From contig DVKM01000075.1 in NCBI GenBank assembly GCA_018716015.1, positions 1 through 47,751 of the forward strand: DNA of 47,751 nucleotides, written 5' to 3'. This DNA is from Candidatus Enterenecus stercoripullorum. GTDB lineage: Bacteria; Bacillota; Clostridia; Oscillospirales; Oscillospiraceae. Below the pieces are notes generated by a model. The model was not told where the DNA came from, did not search any database, and saw only the letters and a program-made list of their open reading frames with translations. Of the stretch, positions 1 through 8,200 are shown piece after piece; the first letter of the stretch is position 1, and each line of letters begins with the position of its first letter. Position numbers and translations under genes: made by a program.

Positions 1-268
1 CCGCCTCAGCGTGTCGAAGGACTTCCTCCGGGAGTAGAAAGCTGTACAGCGCAGGGGGGAGCTCGAGGGGGCGAAGCCCGCCTCGAATCCAATTGAATGC
101 CCCGCAAAGCCTTGCTGCGCAAGGCGTGCGGCGAGCGTAGCGAGGACTTTCACACTGCGTAGCTGTGTGAAAGTAACGGCATTTTCAGGCTGTCAAAAAA
201 GTCCGACAAGACTTTTTCGACAGCCTGAGGCGGCACGCGAAAAGCGTGCCGCCTCTTCGTTCTGCGTA
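1..268. repeat. Non-coding edge region rich in inverted repeats
   Basis: No credible gene is seen. The stretch holds several short inverted repeats: GCCTTG/CAAGGC at 109-125, ACTTTCACAC/GTGTGAAAGT at about 148-174, and the two strong stems at 186-255 listed separately. The sequence looks like an intergenic repeat of the kind scattered through Oscillospirales genomes, but whether it recurs elsewhere in this genome cannot be seen here. Confidence 0.4.
186..255 (-). terminator. Tandem stem-loops downstream of the VanY-type gene
   Basis: Two adjacent stems lie just past the minus-strand stop at 269. The proximal one (227-238 with 244-255) is GC-rich. The distal one (186-199 with about 214-227) contains A/T runs beside a CAGGCTGTC/GACAGCCTG core. 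Together they look like a double intrinsic terminator for the minus-strand gene. Confidence 0.6.
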
Positions 269-1228
269 TTACTGGGCCAGGTACTCCTCCAGGCAGATGC
301 CCTGCTCGGTGATGGCCTTGGAGGCCTCCTCGCCTACATAGCGGTAGTGCCAGGGCTCGTACCCCACGCCGGTGAGGTCGCTCTTGTCCGTGGGGTAGCG
401 GAGGATGAAGCCGTACTCCCAGCAGTGGGCCATAAGCCACTGCTGGAGGGGCGTGTCCTCCTGTCCCTCGTCCAGCACCTGGTACTCCACCGAGACGATG
501 TCCACCGCCAGACCGGCCTGGTGCTCGCTGGTGCCGGGGTGGGCTACCCACACGGCGGCCTGCTCCTCCGCCGTCACCCGGTCGGAGCCCTGGTCTATGT
601 AGAACTGGACCTTCCGCTCATAGAGCTGGGACTGCTTGTCCCAGGTGCGGAAGGAGGAGCAGATCAGGGGGTTGTAGCCAGCCGCCCGGGCGTCGTCCAT
701 CATCTCCTGAAGGGCCGGATAGATCCGGCTGTCCACAGCGTGGCCGTTGGACAGCTCCGTCAGCTCCCCGGCCTCATAGTCCTCCGGCAGAGGGTTTTCC
801 CAGTTGATGAGCTGCAAATTCCAGGCGGTGGTGTCCACAGCGGGGATCTCGGGCTCCTGGGCGATGGGGGAGCTGTCGGGGATCTCAGGCTCCGCCGGTT
901 CCTGGACGCCGGCGTCTCCGGTTGTCTCGGAACCGGTGTCTGAGGCATCCGTGCCGCCGCTGTTCTCGCCGCTGTCCTGGCCGTCCTCCGAAGGAGCGGC
1001 GCCGTCCGTCTGGTCCGCGCCGCCCACGACGGCGGGGTCCTCGCTCTTCGCCGGGGCCTGTTCGGTGGCCTGCCCGAGAATAAAGCCTCCGCAGAAAAGG
1101 ACGAGGCATAGAAGCAAAAGCAGCGCCGGAAATTTTCGCCTGCGGCGGCGGACCTTGCGGCGGACAGCGCGGCTGACGCGCTCCTGGTCGCTGACGTCCC
1201 AGTCAATATGTTCGTTCTTATGTGCCAT
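269..1228 (-). CDS. VanY-type D-alanyl-D-alanine carboxypeptidase, membrane anchored
   Basis: 319 residues. A basic cytoplasmic N-terminus (1-32) is followed by one membrane segment (about 33-52), an acidic Ser/Thr/Gly-rich linker (about 55-130) and a C-terminal peptidase M15B/VanY domain. The zinc ligands of the family are visible: His236 and Asp243 in SEHQAGLAVD and His294 in EPWHYRYV. The enzyme is expected to trim the terminal D-alanine from peptidoglycan stem peptides on the outer face of the membrane. The ATG at 1228 is chosen because AGGAGG lies just upstream; an in-frame extension to 1357 has no ribosome site. No VanS/VanR or other resistance genes are nearby, so this looks like a housekeeping wall enzyme rather than part of a glycopeptide-resistance cluster. 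Confidence 0.88.
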   Translation of the reverse strand: MAHKNEHIDWDVSDQERVSRAVRRKVRRRRRKFPALLLLLCLVLFCGGFILGQATEQAPAKSEDPAVVGGADQTDGAAPSEDGQDSGENSGGTDASDTGSETTGDAGVQEPAEPEIPDSSPIAQEPEIPAVDTTAWNLQLINWENPLPEDYEAGELTELSNGHAVDSRIYPALQEMMDDARAAGYNPLICSSFRTWDKQSQLYERKVQFYIDQGSDRVTAEEQAAVWVAHPGTSEHQAGLAVDIVSVEYQVLDEGQEDTPLQQWLMAHCWEYGFILRYPTDKSDLTGVGYEPWHYRYVGEEASKAITEQGICLEEYLAQ

Positions 1229-1375
1229 AGGAAAACCTCCTGATTGCCTGGGGTGCTTGTCCCTTCCCGGCGGGTGAATCTTTTGTTCGGCCCGCCGGGG
1301 CGCCCCGGCGGCCTTCACACGTATAGACGGAGGAGAGGGGAAAAATGTTTCAAACACGCGGGGCGAAAAAAGGAA

Positions 1376-2350
1376 TCAGGCGTCGGCCAGGATTTCCGCC
1401 TTGCGCTGGAGCAGATCGTCCCCCAGAAGCAGCGCCTGGACCTGCTCAAAGCCCAAACGGGCGATGGTGTCCGCGAACCGCTCTCCCGCCGTCCCCTGGT
1501 CCTTGAAGAGCAGGATGGCCTTCTCCACCAGGGCCAGGACCTCCTCCTCGCCGGTAAACATGTGGTCCATGGCCTGTCCCTGGGCGGAGCGCTTGCCCCA
1601 CCGGCCACCCAGATAGACCTTGTAGCCGTTGACGTACTGATCGGCGGCGTGGAAGGGGCACTTGCCCACGCAGCGTCCGCAGTGGTTGCAGGCCGCCGGG
1701 TCGATGACCACTTTGCCGTCCTCCAGATGGGCCACATGGATGGGGCAGTTCTTCTCCATCTGGCAGACCTTGCAGCCCCGGCATTTCTCCAGATCCACCA
1801 CCGGCAGCCGCTGGCCCACGATGCCCACATCGTTGAGGTCCGGCTTCAGGCAGTTGTTGGGGCAGCCGCCCACGGCGATCTTGAACTTGTGGGGCAGCTT
1901 CACCTGACGGTAGCCCTCATAGAACAGGCGGTGGACCTTCTCCGACAGGGCGAAGGTGTCAATGAGGCCGTACTGGCAGGTGGTTCCCTTGCAGGACACC
2001 ACGGGCCGGACCTTGGCGCCGGTGCCCCCGGTCTCCAGGCCCCGCTCCGCCAGGAAGGCGCGCAGGGGTTCGATATTCTCATAGGGGACCCCCTGGATCT
2101 CCAGGGTCAGCCGGGCGGTCATGGTCACCTCCCCGGAGCCGAACTGCCGGGCGGCCTGCGCCACGGCGGTCATCTGCTCGCCGGTGAGCTTGCCGTTGAC
2201 AGTGATGACCCGGACGTTGAAATGGTCCGCCGTCCGCTTGTCCCACAGGCACCCCAGCCCCTTTACCCGGGCCACCTCGTCTTTGGGCAGTGAACATTTG
2301 ATTGTGTCGGGGGACAGGACCTGGATCTCGCTGGCGTCGAATGTCTGCAT
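1376..2350 (-). CDS. Siroheme/[4Fe-4S] nitrite-sulfite reductase-like protein with two ferredoxin clusters
   Basis: 324 residues. The N-terminal half is the ferredoxin-like nitrite/sulfite reductase fold. Its siroheme-[4Fe-4S] cysteine set is complete: Cys120 and Cys125 (CKGTTC), Cys163 and Cys167 (CPNNC). A dicluster ferredoxin insert follows with CxxCxxCxxxxxC (190-202) and CxxCxxCxxxC (221-231). This order resembles AsrC of anaerobic sulfite reductase and related single-subunit proteins. No asrA or asrB partner is in the window, so the physiological substrate (sulfite, nitrite or other) is open. The ATG at 2350 has AGGAGGAG 7 bases upstream; an earlier in-frame ATG at 2386 has no ribosome site. 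It has its own strong promoter at 2398-2426. Confidence 0.85.
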   Translation of the reverse strand: MQTFDASEIQVLSPDTIKCSLPKDEVARVKGLGCLWDKRTADHFNVRVITVNGKLTGEQMTAVAQAARQFGSGEVTMTARLTLEIQGVPYENIEPLRAFLAERGLETGGTGAKVRPVVSCKGTTCQYGLIDTFALSEKVHRLFYEGYRQVKLPHKFKIAVGGCPNNCLKPDLNDVGIVGQRLPVVDLEKCRGCKVCQMEKNCPIHVAHLEDGKVVIDPAACNHCGRCVGKCPFHAADQYVNGYKVYLGGRWGKRSAQGQAMDHMFTGEEEVLALVEKAILLFKDQGTAGERFADTIARLGFEQVQALLLGDDLLQRKAEILADA

Positions 2351-2397
2351 AGACTGCTCCTCCTTTATTGATCGCTTCCCAAACATATGACGCTACT

Positions 2398-2426
2398 ATT
2401 ATAGTGTCGGCCCCGTCCCCTGGCAA
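2398..2426 (-). promoter_or_regulatory. Promoter of the reductase-like gene
   Basis: On the minus strand TTGCCA (2421-2426) is followed after 17 bases by TATAAT (2398-2403). It lies 48 bases upstream of the reductase start. Confidence 0.7.
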
Positions 2427-2447
2427 GAGGAAAATCCCAACCCGGTC

Positions 2448-2476
2448 TTGCTCTTTCGGAAAAAATCGGATATACT
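2448..2476 (+). promoter_or_regulatory. Promoter of the DacF-type carboxypeptidase gene
   Basis: TTGCTC (2448-2453), a 17-base spacer, then TATACT (2471-2476), with a second TATAAT overlapping just downstream. It is divergent from the reductase promoter 22 bases away. Confidence 0.6.
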
Positions 2477-2527
2477 ATAATTTACTATGCTTTATCTCAC
2501 ATGGATTCACTGACAGGAGCGAAGCGG

Positions 2528-3664
2528 ATGGACAATCAGTATCCTTTCAGCATATCAGAGGAGGAGCGGGCCCGGCGGCGGGCCCAGCGGATCGCCGCCC
2601 GGCGGCAGCGCCAGCGGGAGCGGCGGCGGCGTTTGCTGCTGCGGGCGGTTCCCGCGGCGGCGCTGCTGTGCGTGGCGGTGGGGCTGCTGGCCTTCAGCAC
2701 CGGGGGCCATGCGGAGGACGCCGGCAGCGGGAAGGCGATCCGACCCGTCCAGGTCCGCCACGAGACGGGGAACACGGCCCAGGCGGCGGCTGTGTCTCTT
2801 ATGACAAAGGCGGCGCCTGCGATCTCCTATGCCGCCGTGGCAACGGAGGACACCGCCCAGGTGGGGGAGGAGCTGGCCAGCCAGTACGCCGTGGTGGTGG
2901 ACCTGGGGGAGGGGACCATCCTGGCCCAGAAAAACGCCGACGCGGTCATCAGCCCCGCCTCCATGACCAAGATCCTCACCGTCCTGGTGGCGGCGGAGGA
3001 GGTGGCGAACCACGGCAGCCTGGACGACACGGTGGTCATCGACTTTGATATCACCAACTACTGCTACCTCAACGAATGCTCCGTGGCGGGCTTTCTCAAG
3101 GACGAGGCGGTGACGGTCCGGGACCTGTTCTACGGGGCCATCCTGCCCTCCGGGGCCGACGCCTGCCTGGGGCTGGCCAAGTACGTGGCCGGGTCCCAGG
3201 AGGACTTTGTGGTCTTGATGAATGAGAAGGTGGAGGAGCTGGGGCTCAGCGACACGGCCCACTTCGCCAACTGCATCGGCCTGTATGACGACGCCAACAC
3301 CTGCACCGTCTACGACATGGCCATGATCCTGAAGGCGGCCCTGGACAACGAGCTGTGCCGCCAGGTCCTGACCACCAAGGTCTATGAGATCCCCGCCAGC
3401 GAGGCCCACCCGGAGGGGATGGTCCTGTCCAACTGGTTTTTGCGGAAGATCGAGGACCACGTGCCGGAGGGGCTGGAGGTCCTGGGGGCCAAGACCGGCT
3501 TTGTGGACGAGTCCGGCAGCTGCGCCGCCAGCTACGCCCAGCTCAGCGGCGGCGGCGAATATATCTGTGTCACCGGCAACGCCTTCAGCTCCTGGCGGTG
3601 CATCAAGGACCATGTCCAGCTTTACACCACCTATCTCCCCGGCCTGGAGCCTGTGCTGGAGTGA
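2528..3664 (+). CDS. D-alanyl-D-alanine carboxypeptidase, DacF/PBP5-like serine enzyme
   Basis: 378 residues. An Arg-rich cytoplasmic tail (1-36) precedes a membrane segment (about 37-56); the rest is extracytoplasmic. The penicillin-binding motifs are visible: Ser145-x-x-Lys148 (SMTK), a second-motif position reading SGA (208-210) in place of canonical SGN, and Lys322-Thr-Gly. Peptidase S11 enzymes remove the terminal D-alanine of muropeptides. The start at 2528 has AGGAG upstream, whereas an ATG at 2501 has no ribosome site. A perfect bidirectional terminator follows. Many PBP5-like proteins have a C-terminal amphipathic anchor; this one is held by its N-terminus instead. Confidence 0.88.
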   Translation: MDNQYPFSISEEERARRRAQRIAARRQRQRERRRRLLLRAVPAAALLCVAVGLLAFSTGGHAEDAGSGKAIRPVQVRHETGNTAQAAAVSLMTKAAPAISYAAVATEDTAQVGEELASQYAVVVDLGEGTILAQKNADAVISPASMTKILTVLVAAEEVANHGSLDDTVVIDFDITNYCYLNECSVAGFLKDEAVTVRDLFYGAILPSGADACLGLAKYVAGSQEDFVVLMNEKVEELGLSDTAHFANCIGLYDDANTCTVYDMAMILKAALDNELCRQVLTTKVYEIPASEAHPEGMVLSNWFLRKIEDHVPEGLEVLGAKTGFVDESGSCAASYAQLSGGGEYICVTGNAFSSWRCIKDHVQLYTTYLPGLEPVLE

Positions 3665-3689
3665 GGCGGGGATATCCGATCATACAGCA

Positions 3690-3725
3690 AAACGAGGGAC
3701 GCGGCTTATGCCGCGTCCCTCGTTT
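3690..3725. terminator. Bidirectional terminator between convergent genes
   Basis: A perfect 16-bp stem (3690-3705 with 3710-3725) closes a TTAT loop. The arms begin and end in AAA/TTT, so it can act for both the carboxypeptidase gene and the convergent ABC operon. Confidence 0.85.
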
Positions 3726-3744
3726 GATCTTTCTGGTTCTGGTT

Positions 3745-4485
3745 TTACCGGGCCATGAACCGGGAGAGGAACTCCCTGGTCCGCTGCTGCTTCGGGGCGG
3801 CGAGGACCTCCTCCGGCTTCCCCTCCTCGCAGATGATCCCATCGGCCATAAACACCACATGGGTGCTCACATCCCGGGCAAAAGCCATCTCGTGGGTGAC
3901 CACCAGCATGGTCATGCCGTTTTGCGCCAGGTCCTGCATGACGGAGAGCACCTCTCCCACCATCTCCGGGTCCAGGGCGGAGGTGGGCTCGTCAAAGAGC
4001 AGCACCTCCGGCTCCATGGCCAGGGCCCGGGCGATGGCCACTCGCTGCTTCTGGCCGCCGGAGATCTGCCGGGGCTTGGCGTTGATGTAGGGGGCCATGC
4101 CCACCTGATCCAAGTACTTCATGGCGTTCTCCCGGGCCTGAGCCCTGGATTTTTTCAGCACCTTCACCTGGCCCACTACGCAGTTTTCCAGCACGGTCAT
4201 GTTGTTGAACAGGTTGAAGGACTGAAACACCATGCCCACCTTGGAGCGGTACTGGGTGGCCTTCACCCCCTTGCCGGTCATATCCTGGCCGTGGAAGAGG
4301 ATCTGGCCGCTGGTGGGGGTCTCCAGCAGGTTGATACACCGCAGCAGGGTGGACTTGCCCGAGCCGGAGGCCCCGATGATGCTCGTCACGTCGCCCGGGC
4401 GGACGGTGAAGTCGATGTCCTTCAGAACCTCATGGCTGCCGAAGGACTTGGACAGGTGCCGCACTTCTAAGATCGCGCCGCTCAT
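3745..4485 (-). CDS. Polar amino acid (lysine) ABC importer, ATP-binding subunit
   Basis: 246 residues, the usual length for GlnQ/HisP-type ATPases. Walker [10 protein letters not shown] (38-46), Q-loop Gln88, signature ISGGQ (about 141-145), Walker B VLLFDE (161-166) and the later switch histidine (VVTHEM) are all intact. It powers import by the permease encoded immediately upstream; its ATG overlaps the permease stop by one base (TAATG), indicating translational coupling. It is the last gene of the three-gene operon. The lysine riboswitch at the head of the operon, not the protein sequence, is the reason for proposing lysine as substrate. Confidence 0.9.
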   Translation of the reverse strand: MSGAILEVRHLSKSFGSHEVLKDIDFTVRPGDVTSIIGASGSGKSTLLRCINLLETPTSGQILFHGQDMTGKGVKATQYRSKVGMVFQSFNLFNNMTVLENCVVGQVKVLKKSRAQARENAMKYLDQVGMAPYINAKPRQISGGQKQRVAIARALAMEPEVLLFDEPTSALDPEMVGEVLSVMQDLAQNGMTMLVVTHEMAFARDVSTHVVFMADGIICEEGKPEEVLAAPKQQRTREFLSRFMAR

Positions 4486-5369
4486 TACCGCTCCCCCCTG
4501 TCCCGTCCGTGTTTCAGCGCCTGCCGGGTGCGCTCCCGCTCTTCCTTGCCGCGCTCGTCAAAGGGGGTGCCCCGGCCGGGATGATTGTAGGTGCCGGCGG
4601 TCATGGTCAGCGCGTCGGCCTGCACCAGCTCGTAGTTGTCGCTGCCGTCCAGCCGCCGCTCCAGCAGGCGCAGCAGAAGAGAGGCGATGAGGGTCATAGT
4701 GAGGTAGCCGATCATCTCGATGGCGGCGGATTGGAAATACATGTTGTTGTTGCCCACGATGTTCCGGTGCTGGCCGAAGAACTCGATAAAGCCGATGACG
4801 AACATCACCGAGGTGTCCTTGATGTTGATGATGAAGTTGTTGCCGATCTGGGGCAGGATGTTTCGGAAGGCCTGGGGCAGGATGACGCTGGTCATGGTCT
4901 GCACGTGGGTCATGCCGATGGCCCTGGCCCCCTCGGTCTGCCCCGGGTCGATGGAGATGATGCCCCCCCGCACAGACTCGGCCATGTAGGCGCCGGTGTT
5001 GATGGACACCACGATGATGGCGGCCAGCCACAGCCCGCTGTTGCCCCGGAACATGATCTGCTGGTCGGTAAAGTAGGGCAGGCCGTAGTAGATGAACACC
5101 GCCTGGAGCACCATGGGGGTGCCCCGGAATACCTCTACATAGATCCGCACGATCACCCGGATGAACTTGAGCACAAAGCGCTTGAGGAGGGGATCGTTTT
5201 TGGTGTAGGGGATGGTGTTCAGGATGCCGCACAGCAGGCCGATGAGGCAGCCAATGACAGTGGCTGCCACCGCCAGGATCAGGGTGCTGCGGATGCCCAC
5301 CAGGTACCGGTCCCAGTACTGCATCCAGAGGGCGGCCATGTCCTGGCCCAGTTCAATGAATTTATCCAT
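4485..5369 (-). CDS. Polar amino acid (lysine) ABC importer, permease subunit
   Basis: 294 residues. A HisMQ-type permease with several hydrophobic segments and the cytoplasmic coupling-loop motif of the family ([14 protein letters not shown] region, about residues 140-155), which docks with the ATPase. The C-terminal 45 residues are charged and lie beyond the usual permease end. The start at 5369 has AGAAAGGAG upstream. It sits between the binding-protein gene and the ATPase gene in one operon; only one permease gene is present, so the channel would be a homodimer. Confidence 0.9.
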   Translation of the reverse strand: MDKFIELGQDMAALWMQYWDRYLVGIRSTLILAVAATVIGCLIGLLCGILNTIPYTKNDPLLKRFVLKFIRVIVRIYVEVFRGTPMVLQAVFIYYGLPYFTDQQIMFRGNSGLWLAAIIVVSINTGAYMAESVRGGIISIDPGQTEGARAIGMTHVQTMTSVILPQAFRNILPQIGNNFIINIKDTSVMFVIGFIEFFGQHRNIVGNNNMYFQSAAIEMIGYLTMTLIASLLLRLLERRLDGSDNYELVQADALTMTAGTYNHPGRGTPFDERGKEERERTRQALKHGRDRGER

Positions 5370-5399
5370 GGGGGAGACGCGCTCCTTTCTGACACAAGG

Positions 5400-5431
5400 C
5401 CCTCCACCCGGCGCTCAGACCAGGTGGAGGG
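5400..5431 (-). promoter_or_regulatory. Intercistronic stem-loop after the binding-protein gene
   Basis: A 9-bp stem (5400-5408 with 5423-5431) lies between the stop of the binding-protein gene and the ribosome site of the permease gene. It has no T-tract. Such stems often protect the upstream message or cause partial termination, giving more binding protein than permease; that role is inferred from position. Confidence 0.5.
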
Positions 5432-5450
5432 TGTGCGGTGGTGTGAAAGC

Positions 5451-6434
5451 TCAGATCTCGGGCTGGACGGCGATGGCCTCGGCCATGATGGCGTTGAACT
5501 GCTCCTCGTTCAGCTCGCTGATGACGGTATTCAGGGCGTCCAGCAGCTGGGTGTTGCCCTTAACTACGGACATACCGATGTTTACGTTCTCAGCCCGCTC
5601 CTCTTCGCTGGCGAACTGGAAATCCCCGTCGGTGCCGGAGAAGTTCAGAATGACCAGATTGCCGTTCTTGGACATGGCGGCGGTGGCGGTGGGCATATCG
5701 GTGCAGATGAAATCCACGGTGCCGCTCTCCAGGGCCATGATCATGGCCGGGGCGGTGTCCGCGGGGGCTTGGACCTGGGCGTCGGGGATCTGGGGCAGGC
5801 AGGAGGTGTACCAGATGGTGCCGGACTGAGCGGTGCACAGGCCGCCGGACAGGTCGTCAATGGAGGTGGCGGAGGCGTACTGGCTGTCCTTGGTGGTGAC
5901 GCACACGATGGTGGCGTAGTAGTAGGGACCGGCCATGTCCACCTCTTCCAGGCGGTCAGCGGTCATGGACTGGCCGGCGATGGCCACGTCGATGACGCCG
6001 CTCTGCAGCCCGGCGGTAAGACCGCCCCACTCCAGGGCCATGACCTCCAGCTCCCAGCCATAGGCGTCACAGATGCGCTGGGCCATCATCACGTCATAGC
6101 CGTTGGCGTAGGAGCCGGGGTTGTTGACGATGGGCACCGCGCCGTTGGAGTCGTCGGTCTGGGTCCAGTTATAGGGGGCGTAGGCGCACTCCATGCCCAC
6201 GGTGAGCACCCCGTCCTCCACGCCGGGGATAGAGCTGGTGTCCACACCAGTGAGGTCCGCCACCGGGGGGATTTTCACGGCGGGGGCCTCAGACTCCACA
6301 GGTGCCTCGGAGCCGGAGGCGGGGGGTTCAGAGCTGTTGGCGGGGGGCTGGGAGGTACCGGCGTCGCCGCCGCAGGCGGCCAGGGAGAGCGCCAGGGCGG
6401 CGCTGAGCAGCAGGGCAATGGTTCTTCTCTTCAT
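5451..6434 (-). CDS. Polar amino acid (lysine) ABC importer, substrate-binding lipoprotein
   Basis: 327 residues. A signal peptide with Lys/Arg start and lipobox LAAC puts the lipidated cysteine at residue 21. A Ser/Pro/Ala/Glu-rich linker follows (about 22-60), then an SBP_bac_3 (periplasmic-binding-protein type II) domain that captures the amino acid outside the cell. It is the first gene behind the lysine riboswitch leader, so lysine (or a related basic amino acid) is the likely ligand. Ribosome site GAAAGAGGAAA precedes the ATG at 6434. The family also binds cystine, glutamine and others, and the protein alone does not decide. Confidence 0.9.
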   Translation of the reverse strand: MKRRTIALLLSAALALSLAACGGDAGTSQPPANSSEPPASGSEAPVESEAPAVKIPPVADLTGVDTSSIPGVEDGVLTVGMECAYAPYNWTQTDDSNGAVPIVNNPGSYANGYDVMMAQRICDAYGWELEVMALEWGGLTAGLQSGVIDVAIAGQSMTADRLEEVDMAGPYYYATIVCVTTKDSQYASATSIDDLSGGLCTAQSGTIWYTSCLPQIPDAQVQAPADTAPAMIMALESGTVDFICTDMPTATAAMSKNGNLVILNFSGTDGDFQFASEEERAENVNIGMSVVKGNTQLLDALNTVISELNEEQFNAIMAEAIAVQPEI

Positions 6435-6500
6435 GTTCGTTTCCTCTTTCCTTTTCAGTGTGGTCCGCCCCGGCTGGGGCGGCGGCCATGGACCGCAAAT

Positions 6501-6536
6501 GTCTTTTTCTTTCCCCTGCGGGGGAAAGAAAAAGAC
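6501..6536. other. Perfect 16-bp hairpin in the lysine-riboswitch leader
   Basis: A perfect 16-bp stem (6501-6516 with 6521-6536) with a 4-base loop lies between the lysine aptamer and the importer gene. It is the obvious candidate for the switching hairpin of the expression platform, but it is not followed by a T-run on either strand, so it is not a textbook terminator. A second, GC-rich stem (6465-6471 with 6476-6482) follows closer to the gene. Confidence 0.5.
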
Positions 6537-6596
6537 CGTGAACCGCAGATGCGATCATGGTCAACCAATATCCTCCGGGAAAGAGGCCTATTTCCA

Positions 6597-6762
6597 CCAT
6601 GATAGCGCTTCACACGATGGTGTGACAGTCCGCCGGGTATTCCCCTGCGGCCCAGGCAGCGGGAAACCGGACCAGTTTCCCGTCCTTCGGCGGCGACGCC
6701 TTTCGCCGGAGGCAGTCGTCCATGCCCTCCGGGTACTCATCGGTACCGCGCCTCTATCATCG
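6597..6762 (-). promoter_or_regulatory. Lysine riboswitch (L-box aptamer)
   Basis: On the minus strand the conserved L-box landmarks appear in order: GATAGAGGCGCG at the 5' side, GAGTA, GCGAAAGG, GTCGCCGCCGAAGG, GCTGCCTGGGCCG, GGACTGTCAC and GAAGCGCTATCAT at the 3' side. The outer helix P1 pairs ATGATAG (6754-6760) with CTATCAT (6599-6605). The order and spacing match lysC-type L-boxes. Lysine binding is expected to switch off the downstream ABC importer operon (6434 to 3745). The leader starts at the consensus promoter at 6778-6806. Confidence 0.93.
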
Positions 6763-6777
6763 GTTCAATTTGTGGGT

Positions 6778-6806
6778 ATTATAGTCCGGCATCTGCAATC
6801 TGTCAA
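6778..6806 (-). promoter_or_regulatory. Consensus promoter of the lysine importer operon
   Basis: Minus strand TTGACA (6801-6806), exactly 17 bases, TATAAT (6778-6783). Both boxes match the sigma-A consensus perfectly. The predicted start near 6771 gives an RNA that begins just before the riboswitch aptamer. Confidence 0.85.
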
Positions 6807-6949
6807 CAGGGAAGTGTAAATTTTGGGTATTTGCGTGAAAAATGGGGGCGATAGGCCGGAATTTATGCCAAAAAGAGAGAAGGAGGTGGGACAGAAAACC
6901 TGCAAAAAGAGGAAAAACGAAAGAAGTCATGAAAAAACTGCAACACCTC

Positions 6950-6978
6950 TTGCAAATTTGGGGCGGTTGCAGTATACT
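6950..6978 (+). promoter_or_regulatory. Promoter of the YitT-family gene
   Basis: TTGCAA (6950-6955), a 17-base spacer and TATACT (6973-6978). It lies about 100 bases upstream of the start at 7078. The stretch 6807-6949 holds no other recognisable element. Confidence 0.65.
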
Positions 6979-7077
6979 CATGGCGCCGTGTCGAAAATGG
7001 CGGGGCCGCCGGAAGGAAATCCGGGGAACTGTGGGGAGAGGAGCGCCCTGAAGCGCAGCGCAGGGTGAAAAAGAGAG

Positions 7078-7935
7078 ATGAAGCGTCTGTTGGATCGGAA
7101 CGCCTGGCTGGAGTATCTTTGGATCACCCTGGGCGCGGTGCTGGTGGCGGGGGGCGTGTACTTTTTCAAGTTCCCCAATAACTTCAGCTTTGGCGGAGTG
7201 TCCGGCCTGTGTATTGTGCTGGCCCAGGTACTCCCCTTCACGGCGGGGCAGCTGAACCTGGTGCTCAACCTGGCCCTGCTGGTGGTGGGGTGGATCGCTC
7301 TAGGTAAGCGCTTTGCGGTAAAGACGGCCTACGCCACAGTGGTGGTGTCCGTGCTCACCGAGCGGCTGGAGGTGTGGTGCCCGCTGAGCGCACCCCTCAC
7401 CGACCAGCCCCTGCTGGAGCTGATTTTCGCCATTCTGTTGCCCGCCGCGGGGACGGCCATCCTGTTTCAGCACGAGTCCAGCAGCGGCGGCACGGATATC
7501 CTGGCCCTGATCATGAAGGATCGAGCGGGGGTGGACATCGGCAAAGGGCTGATTTTCAGCGACGTGGCCATTGTGGTGTGCGCCGCGCTGGTATTTGATG
7601 TGAAAACAGTGCTGTTCTCCACCCTGGGCCTGCTGGCCAAGTCCCTGGTGGTGGACGAGTTCATCAAGAATATGAACCTGAGCAAGTGCTTCATTGTCAT
7701 CTGTGACGACGCGGGGCCCATCTGCAAATACATCACAGAGGTTTTGCAGCGCAGCGCCACGGTGTCCGAGGGGCAGGGAGCTTTCACCGGGCGGCCCAAG
7801 CAGCTGGTGTTCACCGCGCTGAAGCCCTCCCAGGCCTACCGCCTGCGCACCTTCATCCATAAAGAGCAGCCCCAGGCCTTCATGATGATTTCCACCAGCA
7901 GCGAGATCGTGGGTAAGGGATTCATGAGGCAGTAA
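7078..7935 (+). CDS. YitT family membrane protein (DUF161/DUF2179)
   Basis: 285 residues. The first two thirds carry about five hydrophobic segments with the conserved [12 protein letters not shown] stretch and the [12 protein letters not shown] motif typical of YitT proteins. The C-terminal third is the soluble DUF2179 domain ending in a KGFMRQ tail. The molecular role of the family is not established; a transporter-like function is usually supposed. The gene stands alone, with its own promoter at 6950-6978 and a strong terminator at 7958-7990. Confidence 0.85.
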   Translation: MKRLLDRNAWLEYLWITLGAVLVAGGVYFFKFPNNFSFGGVSGLCIVLAQVLPFTAGQLNLVLNLALLVVGWIALGKRFAVKTAYATVVVSVLTERLEVWCPLSAPLTDQPLLELIFAILLPAAGTAILFQHESSSGGTDILALIMKDRAGVDIGKGLIFSDVAIVVCAALVFDVKTVLFSTLGLLAKSLVVDEFIKNMNLSKCFIVICDDAGPICKYITEVLQRSATVSEGQGAFTGRPKQLVFTALKPSQAYRLRTFIHKEQPQAFMMISTSSEIVGKGFMRQ

Positions 7936-7957
7936 CTGCGTAACGCATGAAAATTGT

Positions 7958-7990
7958 GCGGGGGGCCGGAGCTTTCTCCGGCCCCCCCGC
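7958..7990 (+). terminator. Terminator after the YitT-family gene
   Basis: A long GC stem (GCGGGGGGGCCGGAG with its complement) closes a short TTT loop 23 bases past the stop. The T-tract is weak (CTTCAT). Confidence 0.65.
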
Positions 7991-8083
7991 TTCATCCCGC
8001 GGCCAGGCAGGGGAACGGGAGACGGGGATATTGCAGCCCTCCTGTTTATTCACAATTTCCTCTTTTTTCTCCTGCGGCAATGT

Positions 8084-8091
8084 GGTATACT
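8084..8091 (+). promoter_or_regulatory. Extended -10 promoter upstream of secA
   Basis: TGG-TATACT (-10 box 8086-8091) has the extended TGn element. No convincing -35 box lies 17 bases upstream, only a T-rich tract at 8061-8069. The surrounding ATGTGGTATACTA is the same as at 18206-18217, upstream of the metallophosphoesterase gene. Confidence 0.5.
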
Positions 8092-8200
8092 ACGAGATAA
8101 TTGGGTCAATGTACCTACTGCCCGCCCCGGCGCCTTTGGGCGGGGCCGGAACTCGGCCCAGGGCAGGCAAAAGGACACAGGAAGAAAGGACACAGAGGTT

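Noticed and set aside
269-1228. Glycopeptide-resistance vanY
   Set aside because: Catalytic residues fit, but no vanR, vanS, vanH, vanA or vanX genes are nearby; VanY-type enzymes are common housekeeping proteins.
4509-6602. Very long plus-strand open frame opposite the lysine importer genes
   Set aside because: It is antisense to three well-supported genes and is made of Gly/His/Val-rich shadow sequence, as expected opposite GC-rich coding DNA. Similar long frames opposite secA, purL, obg and pepF were left out for the same reason.
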